Translations under genes and position numbers: made by a program | Shown: piece after piece, positions 19,430 to 20,065 of the stretch | Position numbering within the stretch: position 1 is the first letter of the stretch | How the letters are laid out: each line of letters opens with the position of its first letter | DNA from: Basidiobolus ranarum | Taxonomy: Eukaryota; Basidiobolomycota; Basidiobolomycetes; Basidiobolales | NCBI GenBank assembly: GCA_040143965.1 | Contig: JASJQH010007111.1 | Span: 1 to 20,065 of the forward strand | Reading direction: 5' to 3' | DNA length: 20,065 nt | Notes under the pieces: generated by a model | Databases searched by the model: none | Told to the model about the DNA's origin: nothing | The model's input: only the letters and a program-made list of their open reading frames with translations

Positions 19430-20065
19430 GTTGATGTTTGCATAGCCTAAAACATCTATTTAATTATATAAAGCTTAGTATTTAGTTGTTTAATATTTGA
19501 CTAAGATTTCAGTTGAAATTAACATTGCCTAAACACTTGTATAGTCATATATAGCTTAGTATTTAATTATCTTATATTTCACCAAGATATAACCCATTAT
19601 TCTAAATCAGAATTTACTTGGAATATTATTACCAACTTGGAAGTTCTCAGATATATGTATTTTTCAAACTTATGTTAGAAGCCCCAAACATGGCACAAAT
19701 GTTTCTGAAACCCTTTTTAACAGATTATATATGTTAGTTTGGTTATATCTTGACAGAAGTATGGATGTCAATTTTCTACTCAATACTGTTGAAATTAGCT
19801 TTGCCTAAACATCTATATAGTCATATATAGCTTAGTACTTGGTTATCTTATATTTCACTAATATATTATCCATCATTCTCAATTGGAATTTACTTGATAT
19901 ATTTTTGCCAACTTAGAAGTTCTCAAATATAGAGATTGTTCAAACTTGTGCTAGAAGCCCTAAGCTTTGCACACATGCTCCTGGAATCTTCCTTAACACA
20001 TTCTACACATTAGTTTGCTTACATCTTGACAATGTTAAAGTTAGCAGTGCCTTTACACCTAGGTA
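19430..20065. repeat. diverged satellite-like tandem repeat, running off the window
   Basis: Units start with GTTGAAATT-like sequence leading to TTGCCTAAACA. Starts are at 19430 (partial, 82 bases), 19512 (276 bases), 19788 (246 bases) and 20034 (cut by the window end). The 19512 and 19788 units differ at 13 of their first 92 bases, and both share the blocks TAGTCATATATAGCTTAGTA, TTATCTTATATTTCAC, AATTTACTTG, AAGTTCTCA, TAGAAGCCC and ATCTTGACA in the same order. The length difference is mostly an extra 30 or so bases at the end of the 19512 unit. No coding potential, terminal repeat or transposase frame is visible, so I call a degenerate tandem array rather than a named mobile element. Confidence 0.85.

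Noticed and set aside
19430-20065. Right-edge repeat as a transposon or LTR element
   Set aside because: No terminal inverted repeat, target duplication, polymerase or transposase frame is visible; the head-to-tail order of units fits a tandem array better.

Overview
The window looks like nuclear DNA of a fungus: AT-rich, compact, with seven protein genes cut by at least 32 short GT-AG introns (50-88 bases in my models), many with a CTAAC/CTGAC-type branch site close to the acceptor. The proteins are fungal in type: a Hob1/Rvs167-like BAR-SH3 protein, an Ima1-type inner nuclear membrane protein, a group I G-alpha subunit, GDP-mannose pyrophosphorylase, a Pom1-like class II DYRK kinase and Sdh3. 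The density of introns and the MGCC...CGLL form of the G-alpha make me lean to an early-diverging (non-Dikarya, e.g. Mucoromycota/Zoopagomycota) fungus, but this is an inference and the genus is not identified.

Layout: 1-1256 non-coding upstream DNA with a short microsatellite; 1257-2925 (+) BAR-SH3 gene; 3247-3630 (+) a small two-exon gene for a basic 100-residue protein I do not recognise; 4053-6600 (-) Ima1 homologue, convergent with the small gene; 7027-8327 (-) G-alpha; 8328-10281 a gene-poor stretch of about 2 kb upstream of both the G-alpha gene (-) and the divergent GDP-mannose pyrophosphorylase gene at 10282-11499 (+); 11500-12865 intergenic; 12866-16454 (+) DYRK kinase in 12 exons; 16455-17680 intergenic; 17681-18411 (+) sdh3; then non-coding DNA that passes, from about 19430 to the window end, into a diverged tandem repeat of roughly 246-276 bases per unit.

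Functionally, several genes bear on cell shape and signalling (BAR-SH3 endocytosis/actin, G-alpha signalling, Pom1-like polarity kinase, GDP-mannose supply for wall glycans), but each has its own transcription unit and nothing shows that they form one system. All seven genes appear intact. I found no transposon, virus-like element, tRNA, rRNA or CRISPR array. The points most worth a second look are the DVG in place of DFG in the kinase, the unrecognised small spliced gene, the tandem repeat at the right edge, and a telomere-like repeat inside a G-alpha intron.
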